Shown: positions 11,101 to 17,585, counted from the stretch's first letter. The stretch: DNA of 39,269 nucleotides from Gammaproteobacteria bacterium (GCA_026709365.1 JAPOTD010000031.1:20763-60031); one strand, 5' to 3'. The notes: generated by a model not told the origin, from the sequence alone. Numbers and translations: made by a program.

Positions 11101-11625
11101 AAAGGCAAGTATGGGGCAATTCGTTTCGGTTTCACCCCGCCCTACTTGGGGATCAGCGCCACCTACTACACGACGACCGTCTCGGCCAGCGCGACGGGCG
11201 GCACTCCGCCCTATCGGTTCCAGTGGTCGGATCACCACATCAGCGGCGCCCAAGTAACCTACATCTTCGGCGGTACCCAGTCCTTCCCGGTCTCCAGAAC
11301 GGTCACCGTCACGGATCGCGCCACCCCTAACGCCACGGCCCAAGCCACGGCGACGATCGTCCTGCCGCCGCCGAGCGCTGCGGCGCCCGGTTCCGGTGCG
11401 TCCGGCTCTCGCGAAGGCTTTGCCTTTGAGGTGCCGCTCGGCGGCGAGCTGCTGTTCGTCTGGGGCGGGGACGGCGTGGTGGCCGTCCGCTCGGAGAATT
11501 CGGAGGTGGCGCACTTCAGCGTCGCGTCCCCGGCCTTCCGGGTCACGGGGGTGGGAGCGGGCGAGACCCACGTGATCCTGACGGTGGGCGGCGAGGCGAT
11601 GGTGCTGCCGGTGGTCGTGCGGTGA
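2179..11625 (+). CDS. Giant modular cysteine-rich secreted surface protein (FN3, Calx-beta, cadherin, InlB-type repeats)
   Basis: The 3148-residue product has a signal peptide (hydrophobic core about residues 12-27). Approximate layout: Cys-rich receptor-like segment 156-260; three Calx-beta-like domains 268-634; four fibronectin III domains 637-1048; Calx-beta 1050-1160; cadherin-like domain with DPDGD and LDFE calcium motifs 1160-1272. Then the order FN3, unknown beta domain, Calx-beta, InlB-type repeat occurs twice (1273-1670 and from 1671). A 79-residue InlB-type array (GRITGPGIDCGG, RGWTGDCSG) runs 1986-2301. A Cys-rich region with WxC motifs (2304-2960) includes three 80-residue repeats. 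The C-terminus has PKD/Ig-like and BIG2-like parts. No LPXTG, autotransporter barrel or lipobox is seen, so anchoring is unclear. Adhesion or cell contact is the likely role, inferred from the domains. The start codon has a weak ribosome site. Near 10600-10900 the DNA is visibly poorer in GC, suggesting mosaic origin. Confidence 0.85.
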   Translation: MRIGGALSQWWPWTLCLFVAAALALANVPEPGSSAASALAANHVPTLTLHPPGMIKVRAGERTLLRAAAADPDRLGDGAFETVWLHAAPAAGGPAPTWLPEAGWSAGPSAHPLLKITLQPPLDALPQRFRVEVGATDGRGLTSLGAFQVAVLPRLCASPNFNDGGACRECPANQVPDGSGRGCTPCEAGTERPAGASSCAACRKGLSSDAGGACGCGPAGVLDQGQCAECPPHTAAAAQGNSCVACPPGQERPAGSPDCAATALAIASKSARARQIAVVADLVRGGLTLGEDAGEVQVRLALKPKPAAGNYGGCRLRLSQGSEANASDVTFSDRRKLTPGNGWKGQTGLMTLVDDALAEGDETLVVEGYCASSGNGADPKHRALVSRPLTLTIRDNDAALSLSTVPDAIGESLGRQPVEVAATLDRPASRPVEVALTLGAGAYSVTGTQRISIAAGATHGTTTLAITPTNDSNATDDAVAVEGSAVGHRVTGATLTIREPVIADGVDVSGLGVALSVSPTALREGRRGTHRISATLTGVPVPQADVAMVLAVGGTATEGSSHDYTLKGGRDWRKLRVAANDPFLTAGTKVTVSARADGIDEGDETVTFAVTQVAWGRTVVPLNPPAVATLMITEAWQAPAAPSGLTAVPSPGDERHGLDAAWDAVAANPSVDGYVVRHRKVSDPPAKWTASKPQPGLRAALTGLSAGTRYEVRVRANNAAGQGTESGSVFARTADGNCSVGAPRLTVPSGARSATELGVAWQAAACSPAASISNYQVRHREDPDVEGMDNAWLRQAVNGLATALTGLTPDTAYVVQVRAVATGGDNGPWSPPGRARTGLDARLPPRVAAPAVAANARHGDARLDVAWRRVTWTDADDVAQPVPDYQYRYRPDGGDWTAPTDARASGGEPQRMARTLKGLASGTWHEVQVRGVNRLQGAAHPGKWSEPGRGRTWGVPDRVKQPAAYGAGGSVAVVWEAPDDGGSPINDYDVQFKADGLNGWKTHPYAGCARAGCATETTIATAATRVRVRANNAVGRGAWSPAAEVRALKLLRAAFGTSSATLTEGGTLPVAVRLDGAADRAVTVPLLAAGDADAFRLDGAPGQQVSFSVGESAKTFDLAALQDADRDEDAVTLSFGPLPAGVLAGSPATLSLTIEDDDGRNRTPQFAQASATRTIAENSAAGAAVGAPAAASDPDGDALTYSLAGTDAVLFTIAASTGQVRVGPGTALDFEGGPTSYALRVDVSDGKDEAGEADPTVDASMILTVEVADVAEPPLAPEPPTLKPRSRSMSVRWSVPTHSGPPVTGQVLAHRAAAAAQWTETTLEGLATEAEIEGLSPGAAYEVRLRAVNDEGMSPWSATAVANTLPTVLVEASDPNPTIGADGASVSVTLTAHVEVAEGTLQGRWSRSGRNGTTEQLSEEPFALESGQAITLSASSSSPGWWLYALRVSHRLDGHQSSTAHGAVVEWLPTVVLSADPAAVPEGSSRTVKVTATLTGDGATDAAKSVSVTVAGGTAAAGEDFAEVEAFSIPIPGGASSARGTFELTALADSVAEGSETVLVSGSADQAGTALPVVGATLLIENVGLTLTVAQPSNGYVTGVDGGGATVIDCGSGGRATCAATAAQGTAVTLTPTADAGHGFGGWTGDCSGSGPCKVVLDANRAVGARFAALPGSPGALALSPLGHDGLRASWQAPAGKGTGITTYELRYRMPGTQAWSGLASLGSGTQATITGLAAGTRYEAQVRAQSKEGWGPRSALVEAVTLPEVSLSVDAATPVIDIVDRAATATLTAKAVAAEGLLTGRWVRRTTEGLATVNGQPFAMQSGRDYKAAFGHDAPGVRAYGLMVSHGVNQAAGEIGGVVEVRWLPTVMLIAIPSSVAEGGGAQRVSVTARLSGSPVENVAKSVTVRVGGGTATAGTDFEAVDDFTIRLPAGTQGAVGGFELAPVADSDAEGTETVAISGSAVQDGLALPVVGTRVRIQDPERHTLTVAKPANGRIAGPGIDCGGQGTDCSEVHPHGSAVTLTAAADGGQLLRGWTGDCSGKGDCALVMNADKSVGASFAAARTLTVAKPSNGRITGPGIDCGGPGTDCSEVFLDGASVTLKAAADASHLLRGWTGDCSGAGDCVLVMGADKSVGATFAAARTLTVAKPSNGRITGPGIDCGGQGADCSEVYLDGASVTLKAAADVSHLLRGWTGDCSGAGDCALEMDANKAVGASFGAKRTLTVAQPSNGRVTGKVGAAAVIDCGADCVETLIDGTVVALQAVAADGHRFDDWGGACASEATASCSVAMDADRSVSASFAVGSTAGRCDEGVVDGCAAGTLNRSAFGDTPSHHRWRCDGSGGGAHSPQCAKAKAGCTAGGRSWSAGGLSCSGSVAAASSGASATVRDGGDPTRGSARFLCDDGAWVGQTGATCTVDLGCGASENSCRTAGVRATGLSSAAPVDGRCAANEATACWGGTPDRNSPADVVQEDGACGTELNECKGGTSHSPSSTDAAYRWECRGIDGKKRWSCLGADGGSSWRCGYGGRSRSCSLPTYAVSDYSCSEPDGTADSSVCLLCKSGYAKDENGDCVKVPEMPICGSTEALCDVGTSAQSGDSLDPPVNKWTCTSAGETKHCEDPAPPPVCGTNEERALIEGELQCVCENGYQKQEGVCARLPVCGSTEALCDVGTSAQSGDSLDPPVNKWTCTSAGETKHCEDPAPPPVCGTNEERALIEGELQCVCENGYQKQEGVCARLPVCGSKEASCNVGTSGQSRDSLKPPVNKWTCSSAGEVKHCEDPAPPPVCKAKEHHTLDALGELICAPNPYCPSPLEENQCEPASAMFMDLEDSVVHGERNATKAEECKFGEFKGLDDDPPKNGKCASQANQCDGNEIAATNQRQTASEYRWDCIGVNGSKDNWKCNGKDGHRKWQCSSGSMTQICQIPVTGVEVGTHDQGGTAVPATSERNCVACKPGHKLSGGVCVKLLAADAGGNKGKYGAIRFGFTPPYLGISATYYTTTVSASATGGTPPYRFQWSDHHISGAQVTYIFGGTQSFPVSRTVTVTDRATPNATAQATATIVLPPPSAAAPGSGASGSREGFAFEVPLGGELLFVWGGDGVVAVRSENSEVAHFSVASPAFRVTGVGAGETHVILTVGGEAMVLPVVVR
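8134..9081 (+). repeat. Four tandem 237-bp coding repeats (InlB-type module)
   Basis: Equivalent points lie at 8134, 8371, 8608 and 8845, a strict 237-bp (79-residue) period inside the giant gene. Copies 2 and 3 are very similar at DNA level and the fourth is more diverged. Each encodes a Trp-containing beta module with paired Cys (CGG...DCSE...DCSG...GDC). A fifth, non-contiguous member lies near 6940-7188. The period keeps the reading frame, so gain or loss of copies would only change protein length. Confidence 0.9.
9911..10560 (+). repeat. 240-bp tandem coding repeats, two nearly identical plus one diverged
   Basis: Positions 9911-10150 and 10151-10390 match at all but about three bases; the only differences seen are at 9913/10153, 10098/10338 and 10116/10356, and two of these are synonymous. 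A third, clearly diverged and shorter unit follows from 10391. Each unit encodes 80 residues with eight Cys, including NKWTCTSAGETKHCEDP and CVCENGYQKQEGVC. The near identity implies a recent duplication or ongoing conversion, and makes this a likely site of length variation or assembly error. Confidence 0.95.
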
Positions 11626-11635
11626 GGAGTGGAGT

Positions 11636-14614
11636 ATGAGCGGATTGAGCTTTGCGGGGCACAACGGGTTGTTCCGAGGCGTTTGGGCTGGCGTTGTGAA
11701 CTTGTGCGGCGAGCTGATCGGGCTCTCCCCCTGCCGACTGGTCCGTGCGGACGGCCTGCGCCGATTGGCTTTCCGGCTTGCGGTGGCCTTGGCATTGGGA
11801 ATCTCGGCTGTCGGCTGCGGGAGCGGGGGAGGCGGTCAGGACAGCCCGTCCGCGGTGGACACGGATCGCGACGGCATCCCGAACGCCTCCGACAGCGACG
11901 ATGACAACGATGGCGTGGTCGATGACTTTGATGCGTTCCCGCTGGACCCGGACGAGTCGGCGGACGCGGACGGCGACGGCACGGGCGACAATGCCGACAC
12001 CGACGACGACAACGACGGGGTGGCGGACGCCGATGATGCGTTCCCGCTGGACCCGGACGAGTCGATTGACACGGACGGGGACGGCATTGGCGACAATGCC
12101 GACATGGACGACGACAACGACCGCGTGCCGGACGAGCACGACCCCCATCCACTCGACCCCGAAAGGGGCCCCGAGCCCGTCTCCGTTCCGGATCCGGCCC
12201 TGCGCGCAGCCCTTTACTCGCGGGTGCGGAATAGGTTCGTTAAGGAACCCAGCGACCCGCTTTATGCGTATGAGCTCGCGCTAACAATGAGTTATTTGCG
12301 TGTGGTCGATAGCGGAATTCAGTCATTGGAGGGCATCCAGTTCGCCACGAGCCTGCGGACGCTGCACATCGACAACAATCAGATTTCCGATCTTGAGCCG
12401 ATTTCCGGACTGGTTGAGTTGCGGGAGTTGTCCTTTAGCGGCAACCGGGTTTCCGACCTCGGCCCCTTGGCCGGCCTGACTGCCTTGACGGAGTTGTGGG
12501 CGGGCGACAACCGCATCGTCGATGTGACGCCGCTGGCGGGCTTAAACAAGTTGCGATTCCTAAGCATCGGGAGAAACCGCATTGCCGACTTCTCACCGCT
12601 GCGAGACCTGACGGAGCTGCGTGTTCTGTATGGCAACCACAACCTAATCGCCGATCTGTCTTGGGCGTCCGGCCTGACTGAGTTGGAGGAACTTAGCCTT
12701 TACTCAAACTTCATCACTGACGTTCAGCCACTGTCCGCTCTTTCCAAGCTTTTCCGGCTGCAGATTAGCGACAACGAAATCGTGGATGTTGCACCTCTTG
12801 CCCAACTAAGCGCCTTGCGCCGGCTGACCATCGGCAGAAATTTCATTGAAGATATTGCGCCCTTGTCCGAATTATCCAATCTGGAGCGGCTGGATCTTGA
12901 GGGCAGTCGGCACATAGTGGACTACTCGCCGCTGTCCTCGATGAGTTTCCTGGACAACATTGGGCTGCAAAACAACCGGGGATTTTCAGACCTAGGGATA
13001 CTTTCGGGACTCACCGGACTCGAGACCCTGAGCTTGAATGGCAACCGAAAAGCTTATGATTTGGATAAAATTTCTAATCTCGTCAACCTTGATTTTCTGG
13101 ATATCGGATACAACCGAATCTCGGACTTGACGCCGTTGGCGGGTTTCCAGAATCTCTATGACTTGAATCTGCGGGACAATCAGGTCTCCGACCTGTCGCC
13201 ACTGACGGACTTGACAGCCCTCGACGAGTTGGACCTTAGGTCCAACCGGATTGAGGATATCGCCCCGTTGGCGGGCAACCCGGGCCTCGACGCGGGCGAC
13301 AGCGTGGACGTCCGGTTCAATCCCCTGAGCCTTGAATCGGTCGGTTCGCATGTCCCGGCGCTTGCCGAAAGGGGGGTGGCGGTCGCCTTCGACGCCTTCT
13401 CGGTGCGCGCCGCCGACGGCCCCCGCATCCACAACGGCAACCTGCTCGTGCTGCCCGTGCCCGGCAACATCGCCACGGATGACAGCCTGCCGCTCAACGA
13501 GTTCGCCCAGCGCTTCTACGCCCACTTCGAGGACGCCTTCGATTTCCTGATGTTCATCTCCAACGTCGTTTACACCGAGCGGCGCAGCCCCAGCCGGCGC
13601 TACGCCGGCCGCTACTTCACGGTGGCGAACGACACGCGCGGGCTTGGCCTGCCCGACCTTGCGGGGCAGGGCGAGTTCGGCTCCTCGGGCCGGCTTCAGG
13701 GCGTGATCGAGTTTCCGCTGGCGGCGGTCTCCATCGAGCGCGGCCCGGCGCTCCACGAGATCATGCACCGATGGGCGAACTACGCCGTCACGCCCCATCC
13801 GCACTGGGGCTTCGCCAGTGCCTTCGGGCAGCTGGGGGGCTTCCGGGCGGATCGCTTGGTGGACTGGGGCGATGGGCGCTACACCGCAGGCGACTTCGGC
13901 ACCGTTGCGAACGGCGGCAACGGCGTTCCCTACAGCCCCATCGAGCTCTACCTGGCCGGGTTCCTCCCGCCGGAGGAGGTGCCGGACCTGCTCATCGCGG
14001 AGGATGCGCAATGGCTCTATGAGAACGACGGGGAGACGACGCGGCTGGCCATCGCCGACAACGGCCAGCCCATCTTCACCGCAACGCGCATAGTCCGGCG
14101 TTCGGTGGATGACCTCGTGGCCGAGCAGGGCATCCGCATGCCGGACCATGCCCAAAGCCAGCGGGCGTTCCGGGCGGCCGCCATCCTGCTGATCGACGAG
14201 ACCCATCCGGCCTACGCGGACCAGCTGGACCAGTTGAGCGATGAGGTTGCCTGGTTCGCCAACGCGGCGGATGACGGCAACGACGGCCTCTACAACTTCC
14301 ACGAGGCCACCGGCGGACGGGCGACCATGGCGATGGGCGGCCTGTCCGAGTTCAACACCGGAACTCCGGTGCCGTCCACGCCGGTCCGGATATCCGCCCG
14401 TTCGGCCTGCACGCACCATGTCCAGGATGCCGCTGAGCAACCCCCGCCCAGTCGCCTGTTTCAGGAGCTTGAGGGAAGCCCGCGCTGGCCGCAGGTTCCG
14501 CAGGGCCACTTCGGCCCTGCCGGCTCCCACTCCGTTTGGTGCAGGCATGAATCGCATGCCGATTTACGGATACCATCTGCCGCACAGCCACAGGAGGGAT
14601 CGGGTAATGAGTAA
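11636..14614 (+). CDS. Lipoprotein with thrombospondin type 3-like repeats, 14 leucine-rich repeats and a HEIMH metallopeptidase-like domain
   Basis: The 992-residue product starts 10 bp after the giant gene, with a GGAGTGGAG ribosome site. A 40-odd-residue lead precedes a hydrophobic helix ending in ISAVGC, a plausible lipobox, so outer-membrane anchoring is likely. Residues 74-177 hold Asp-rich calcium repeats (DTDRDGIPNASDSDDDNDGV type) as in thrombospondin type 3. Residues about 236-550 contain 14 internalin-like 22-residue leucine-rich repeats (LxxLxxLxLxxNxIxDLxPLxx). The C-terminal domain has H707-E-I-M-H711 in an ALHEIMHRWAN context, an HExxH zinc-protease signature; a third ligand was not identified. 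The last 85 or so residues look like unconstrained read-through DNA. The gene overlaps the next start by 8 bp. LRR DNA is visibly less GC-rich than its neighbours. Binding plus proteolysis at the cell surface is an inference. Confidence 0.8.
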   Translation: MSGLSFAGHNGLFRGVWAGVVNLCGELIGLSPCRLVRADGLRRLAFRLAVALALGISAVGCGSGGGGQDSPSAVDTDRDGIPNASDSDDDNDGVVDDFDAFPLDPDESADADGDGTGDNADTDDDNDGVADADDAFPLDPDESIDTDGDGIGDNADMDDDNDRVPDEHDPHPLDPERGPEPVSVPDPALRAALYSRVRNRFVKEPSDPLYAYELALTMSYLRVVDSGIQSLEGIQFATSLRTLHIDNNQISDLEPISGLVELRELSFSGNRVSDLGPLAGLTALTELWAGDNRIVDVTPLAGLNKLRFLSIGRNRIADFSPLRDLTELRVLYGNHNLIADLSWASGLTELEELSLYSNFITDVQPLSALSKLFRLQISDNEIVDVAPLAQLSALRRLTIGRNFIEDIAPLSELSNLERLDLEGSRHIVDYSPLSSMSFLDNIGLQNNRGFSDLGILSGLTGLETLSLNGNRKAYDLDKISNLVNLDFLDIGYNRISDLTPLAGFQNLYDLNLRDNQVSDLSPLTDLTALDELDLRSNRIEDIAPLAGNPGLDAGDSVDVRFNPLSLESVGSHVPALAERGVAVAFDAFSVRAADGPRIHNGNLLVLPVPGNIATDDSLPLNEFAQRFYAHFEDAFDFLMFISNVVYTERRSPSRRYAGRYFTVANDTRGLGLPDLAGQGEFGSSGRLQGVIEFPLAAVSIERGPALHEIMHRWANYAVTPHPHWGFASAFGQLGGFRADRLVDWGDGRYTAGDFGTVANGGNGVPYSPIELYLAGFLPPEEVPDLLIAEDAQWLYENDGETTRLAIADNGQPIFTATRIVRRSVDDLVAEQGIRMPDHAQSQRAFRAAAILLIDETHPAYADQLDQLSDEVAWFANAADDGNDGLYNFHEATGGRATMAMGGLSEFNTGTPVPSTPVRISARSACTHHVQDAAEQPPPSRLFQELEGSPRWPQVPQGHFGPAGSHSVWCRHESHADLRIPSAAQPQEGSGNE

Positions 14615-15416
14615 ATCGCTGGAAGGCCGGGTGGCGGTCATCACGGGCGGCGCGAGCGGCTTGGGCCGGGCAACGGCCGGGCGGTTCGCGGCGGAGGGCG
14701 CCGATCTGGTGCTGGCGGACTTGAACGCCAGGGCTGGCGAGGAGACGGCGGCGGCCATCACCGCGGAAACGGGGCGGCAGGTCGAGTTCATGGCCCTTGA
14801 CGTCACCGACGAGGAAAAGACCCAAGCGCTGATGCGCCATGCCGTCGAAGCCTTTGGCAGGCTTGACGTGACGGTGGCCGCAGCCGGCGTGTCGAGCGCG
14901 GGCTACACCAGCGGCCAGGTGACCGTGCGCATTGACGACCCGGAGACCAACCACCTCATCAACAAGCCCGCCGCCGACTGGCGCCGGGTGCTGGACATCA
15001 ACCTCACCGGCGTGATGCTCACCGCCCGGGCGGCGGCGCAGGCCATGATTGGCTTGGGAAGCCCCGGCTCGATCATCAACATCGCCTCGATCGCAGGCAG
15101 GGTGCCGCTGGCCGGGGCGGCCGAGTACAGCGTCTCTAAGGCGGGCGTCATCATGCTGACGCAGGTTCTGGGCCGGGAACTGGCGGACCACGGCATCCGC
15201 GTCAACGCCATCGGCCCCGGCTTCATCGAAACGCCCATGACCGCAGGCATCCGCCAGGATCCGGAAAGCCTGGAGATGGTGATGGCGATGACCCCCATGC
15301 AACGCTTCGGCCAGCCCCGGGAAGTGGCCAGCACAGCGCTGTTCCTGGCCAGCGACGAGTCGTCCTACTTCACGGGGCAGACGCTATTTCCGGGCGGCGG
15401 CATACACGTCGGCTAA
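14607..15416 (+). CDS. Short-chain dehydrogenase/reductase (FabG-like)
   Basis: The 269-residue product is a classical SDR, an NAD(P)(H)-dependent oxidoreductase with a Rossmann fold. The cofactor motif TGGASGLG lies at residues 13-20. The catalytic set is Ser161 (NIASIAG), Tyr174 and Lys178 (YSVSK), followed by the usual NAIGPGFIETPM loop. The start ATG is set by an AGGAGGG ribosome site at 14592-14598. An Asp after the second strand (LVLADLNAR) is more typical of NAD(H) preference. The substrate cannot be told from sequence; 3-oxoacyl or alcohol substrates are both common. It overlaps the lipoprotein gene by 8 bp, yet its family gives no link to the surface proteins. Confidence 0.9.
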   Translation: MSKSLEGRVAVITGGASGLGRATAGRFAAEGADLVLADLNARAGEETAAAITAETGRQVEFMALDVTDEEKTQALMRHAVEAFGRLDVTVAAAGVSSAGYTSGQVTVRIDDPETNHLINKPAADWRRVLDINLTGVMLTARAAAQAMIGLGSPGSIINIASIAGRVPLAGAAEYSVSKAGVIMLTQVLGRELADHGIRVNAIGPGFIETPMTAGIRQDPESLEMVMAMTPMQRFGQPREVASTALFLASDESSYFTGQTLFPGGGIHVG

Positions 15417-15490
15417 CCATTGGCGCGCTTCAGGCGGCTATTGAAGCAACTGCACTGATAGCCCCCCCTCGCATGGATATGGGGCCAGCG

Positions 15491-15518
15491 TTGACGTGCT
15501 AAGCGCAGGAGGTAATAA
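15491..15518 (+). promoter_or_regulatory. Candidate sigma-70 promoter for toxin-antitoxin pair
   Basis: TTGACG (15491-15496) stands 16 bp before TAATAA (15513-15518), about 30 bp upstream of the first gene of the pair. An AGGAGG sequence inside the spacer is too far from the start codon to act as its ribosome site. The -35 is near consensus and the -10 is moderate. No operator palindrome was recognised. Confidence 0.35.
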
Positions 15519-15548
15519 TTTCCCATTCTATCGGCGGTATAAGTGGTC

Positions 15549-15875
15549 ATGCCCCAAGAAAACGTCACGACTTTGCCCCTGACAAATCGGCAGGCAGAGC
15601 TTTTGCTTCGGGAATTCGCCAAGGATTCCCGGAGGCTGGTGAACACAATCCAGTACGGGGCTGAAGAGGTTTGGTTTGAGATGGTTTCATACAACCAAGC
15701 CCTGTTGTGCCTGAAGGAGGGGCGCGTCATTGGCAGGCCCGAGGTGGATGAACACGGCAACCATGTCTGTGTGGCGCATAGGGTATGCGGCGGCTTGGAT
15801 GTCTTCGTCACCTTTGCAATTGAGCCGGCCAATGAAAAACGGATATTTATATTGAATGTGGAGAATACTCAATGA
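15549..15875 (+). CDS. Probable toxin of a type II toxin-antitoxin pair (DUF4258-like)
   Basis: The product is a 108-residue acidic-to-neutral single-domain protein, starting at ATG 15549 (GTG 15543 is an in-frame alternative; an in-frame stop lies just upstream). No signal peptide or membrane segment is present. The pattern LVNTIQYGAEEVWFEMVSYN, then LKEGRVIGRPEVDEHG and a strand-rich end resembles DUF4258-type small proteins, which resemble RelE/HicA-sized toxins and often precede a helix-turn-helix gene. The stop overlaps the next start as ATGA, so the two are translationally coupled. Toxicity and RNA cleavage are not shown by the sequence. It could also be an accessory regulator. Confidence 0.6.
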   Translation: MPQENVTTLPLTNRQAELLLREFAKDSRRLVNTIQYGAEEVWFEMVSYNQALLCLKEGRVIGRPEVDEHGNHVCVAHRVCGGLDVFVTFAIEPANEKRIFILNVENTQ

Positions 15876-16336
15876 GCAACGAGCGCTACCATTACGTCGA
15901 ATGCGGCCTGCCGAACGTTTGGTTGTCTAACGGCTTTGAGCTTATGGAAACGCCTTACGGACAAGGAGTGTCCATCCGAGACCTCCAAGGCTTGCATCGG
16001 TGCATTGCCCGAGTTCTCTGCGACAAGCCCAAGAAACTGACAGGAGCGGAGTTCAGATATCTCCGCCGAGAGCTCGATATGTCCCAAAAAATGACGGGCC
16101 AACTGTTGGGCATCACCGCAAAGCAGGTTCGCAATATTGAGCATGGCGTTACGCCGATGAAGGAACCGTACAACTGCCTGATCCGGCATATGTACTTGGC
16201 CAATGACGATCCCAACAACACCTATGCCGAGGTTTTTGAGCGCCTGCGGAACTTGGACTTGGAGTGGCATGAAACGCTGCAACTCACTAATTCGGAGGAC
16301 GAGGATTGGTTCTCCAACATCAGGCAGGTCGCCTAG
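15872..16336 (+). CDS. Helix-turn-helix antitoxin/regulator (MqsA/YgiT-like DNA-binding domain)
   Basis: The 154-residue product begins YHYVECGLPNVWLSNGFE, a conserved N-terminal signature of a family of HTH regulators found beside small toxin-like genes. It continues with VSIRDLQGLHRCIA and an XRE/MqsA-like helix-turn-helix: LTGAEFRYLRRELDMSQKMT with GITAKQVRNIEHG. No zinc-binding CxxC pairs are present, unlike true MqsA. The product probably binds the upstream toxin and represses the shared promoter. The overlap of 4 bp with the upstream gene supports a single two-gene operon in toxin-first order, as in higBA and mqsRA. Confidence 0.75.
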   Translation: MSNERYHYVECGLPNVWLSNGFELMETPYGQGVSIRDLQGLHRCIARVLCDKPKKLTGAEFRYLRRELDMSQKMTGQLLGITAKQVRNIEHGVTPMKEPYNCLIRHMYLANDDPNNTYAEVFERLRNLDLEWHETLQLTNSEDEDWFSNIRQVA

Positions 16337-16522
16337 ATTGTCTCCACACTATCGATGTCGAGTCGATTGACGCTGACGAAGTCAAAACGCCGTGTGGCAG
16401 GCTATGCACATGTTCATGCGAGGGGCAAGCTCCTCGCACTCCCTAGCCGAAGGCTCCTCGGAGCAATGTAGCTGTTGCCGAAACGGCCATTGGTAATCAC
16501 ACTTGGTTGCGGGGGTAGAACA

Positions 16523-16551
16523 TTAGCATCGACTCGGTTTTGCGCTATTCT
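16523..16551 (+). promoter_or_regulatory. Candidate promoter of the paa operon
   Basis: TTAGCA (16523-16528) and TATTCT (16546-16551) are separated by 17 bp and would start transcription about 25 bp before the paaA ATG, leaving room for its TAGGAGA ribosome site. Both boxes match consensus at four of six positions. The 246-bp gap after the antitoxin gene also holds small GC hairpins (16417-16438), but no clear PaaR/PaaX operator was recognised. Confidence 0.3.
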
Positions 16552-16582
16552 GCCCGCTCATGAGGCTACTTAGGAGAATTTG

Positions 16583-17560
16583 ATGGCGGAAGCTGCGGAC
16601 GATTTGCGCAATGCACAGGAGCGCTTTGAGGAGCGCATCGGGCTGGATGAGCGCGTTGAGCCCAAGGACTGGATGCCGGACGGCTATCGGCGCACCCTGA
16701 TCCGGCAGATTTCCCAGCATGCCCACTCGGAGGTGATCGGCATGCAGCCGGAGGGTGGCTGGATCACCCGCGCGCCGTCGCTCAAGCGCAAGCTCATCCT
16801 GCTGGCCAAGGTGCAGGACGAGGGCGGGCACGCCCTATATTTATACGGCGCTGCGGAGACCTTGGGCGCCAGCCGCGAGGAGATGATCGATGCCCTGCAG
16901 GCGGGGCGGGCGAAGTACTCCTCCATCTTCAACTACCCGGCGCTCACCTGGGCGGACATCGGCGCCATCGGCTGGCTGGTGGACAGCGCCGCCATCGTCA
17001 ACCAAATCCCTTTGCAGCGGTGCTCCTACGGCCCCTATGCCCGGGCCATGGTGCGCATCTGCAAGGAGGAGAGCTTTCACCAGCGCCAAGGCTACGACAT
17101 CATGCTGACGCTGGCGCGGGGCACCGCCGAGCAGAAGGCCATGGCTCAGGACGCCCTGAACCGTTGGTGGTGGCCGACCTTGATGATGTTTGGGCCGCCG
17201 GACGAAGACTCGATCCACAACTCGCGGTCCTTCGCTTGGAAGATCAAGCGTCACGGCAATGATGAGCTGCGCCAGAAGTTCATCGACCAAGCGGTGCCCC
17301 AAGCCGAGGTTCTGGGCCTGACCATTCCCGACCCAGACCTTGCTTGGGACGACGCCAGCGGCCACTACCGCATCGGCCCCATCGATTGGGATGAGTTCCA
17401 GCGCGTAGTGGCCGGGGACGGCCCCTGCAACCGGCAACGGCTCGCCCATCACCGGCGCGTGCGGGAGGAGGGCGCTTGGGTTAGGGAAGCGGTCGAGGCC
17501 CATGCGGCCAAGGCTCGGGCGCGGGGCGAGCCGGCGCGCGTTGACATGGCTGCGCGTTGA
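16583..17560 (+). CDS. paaA: Ring-1,2-phenylacetyl-CoA epoxidase, catalytic subunit PaaA
   Basis: PaaA is the di-iron catalytic subunit of the multicomponent oxygenase that turns phenylacetyl-CoA into its ring-1,2-epoxide, the committing step of aerobic phenylacetate breakdown in the cytoplasm. The 325-residue product has the two ExxH iron-ligand motifs expected, EGGH in [21 protein letters not shown] and ESFH in [13 protein letters not shown], plus the family sequence [21 protein letters not shown]. The ATG at 16583 is preferred over the adjacent TTG because TAGGAGA ends six bases before it. It leads paaABCDE. The thioesterase, isomerase and hydrolase genes of the pathway are not in this window. 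Confidence 0.97.
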   Translation: MAEAADDLRNAQERFEERIGLDERVEPKDWMPDGYRRTLIRQISQHAHSEVIGMQPEGGWITRAPSLKRKLILLAKVQDEGGHALYLYGAAETLGASREEMIDALQAGRAKYSSIFNYPALTWADIGAIGWLVDSAAIVNQIPLQRCSYGPYARAMVRICKEESFHQRQGYDIMLTLARGTAEQKAMAQDALNRWWWPTLMMFGPPDEDSIHNSRSFAWKIKRHGNDELRQKFIDQAVPQAEVLGLTIPDPDLAWDDASGHYRIGPIDWDEFQRVVAGDGPCNRQRLAHHRRVREEGAWVREAVEAHAAKARARGEPARVDMAAR

Positions 17561-17585
17561 GCGGGCCAGCTTTGCGCGGTTCCGT

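Noticed and set aside
16417-16438. Hairpin TGCGAGG...CCTCGCA as terminator of the toxin-antitoxin operon
   Set aside because: It has a seven-base-pair stem with an eight-base loop, no T-run, and lies 80 bp after the stop; too weak to call.
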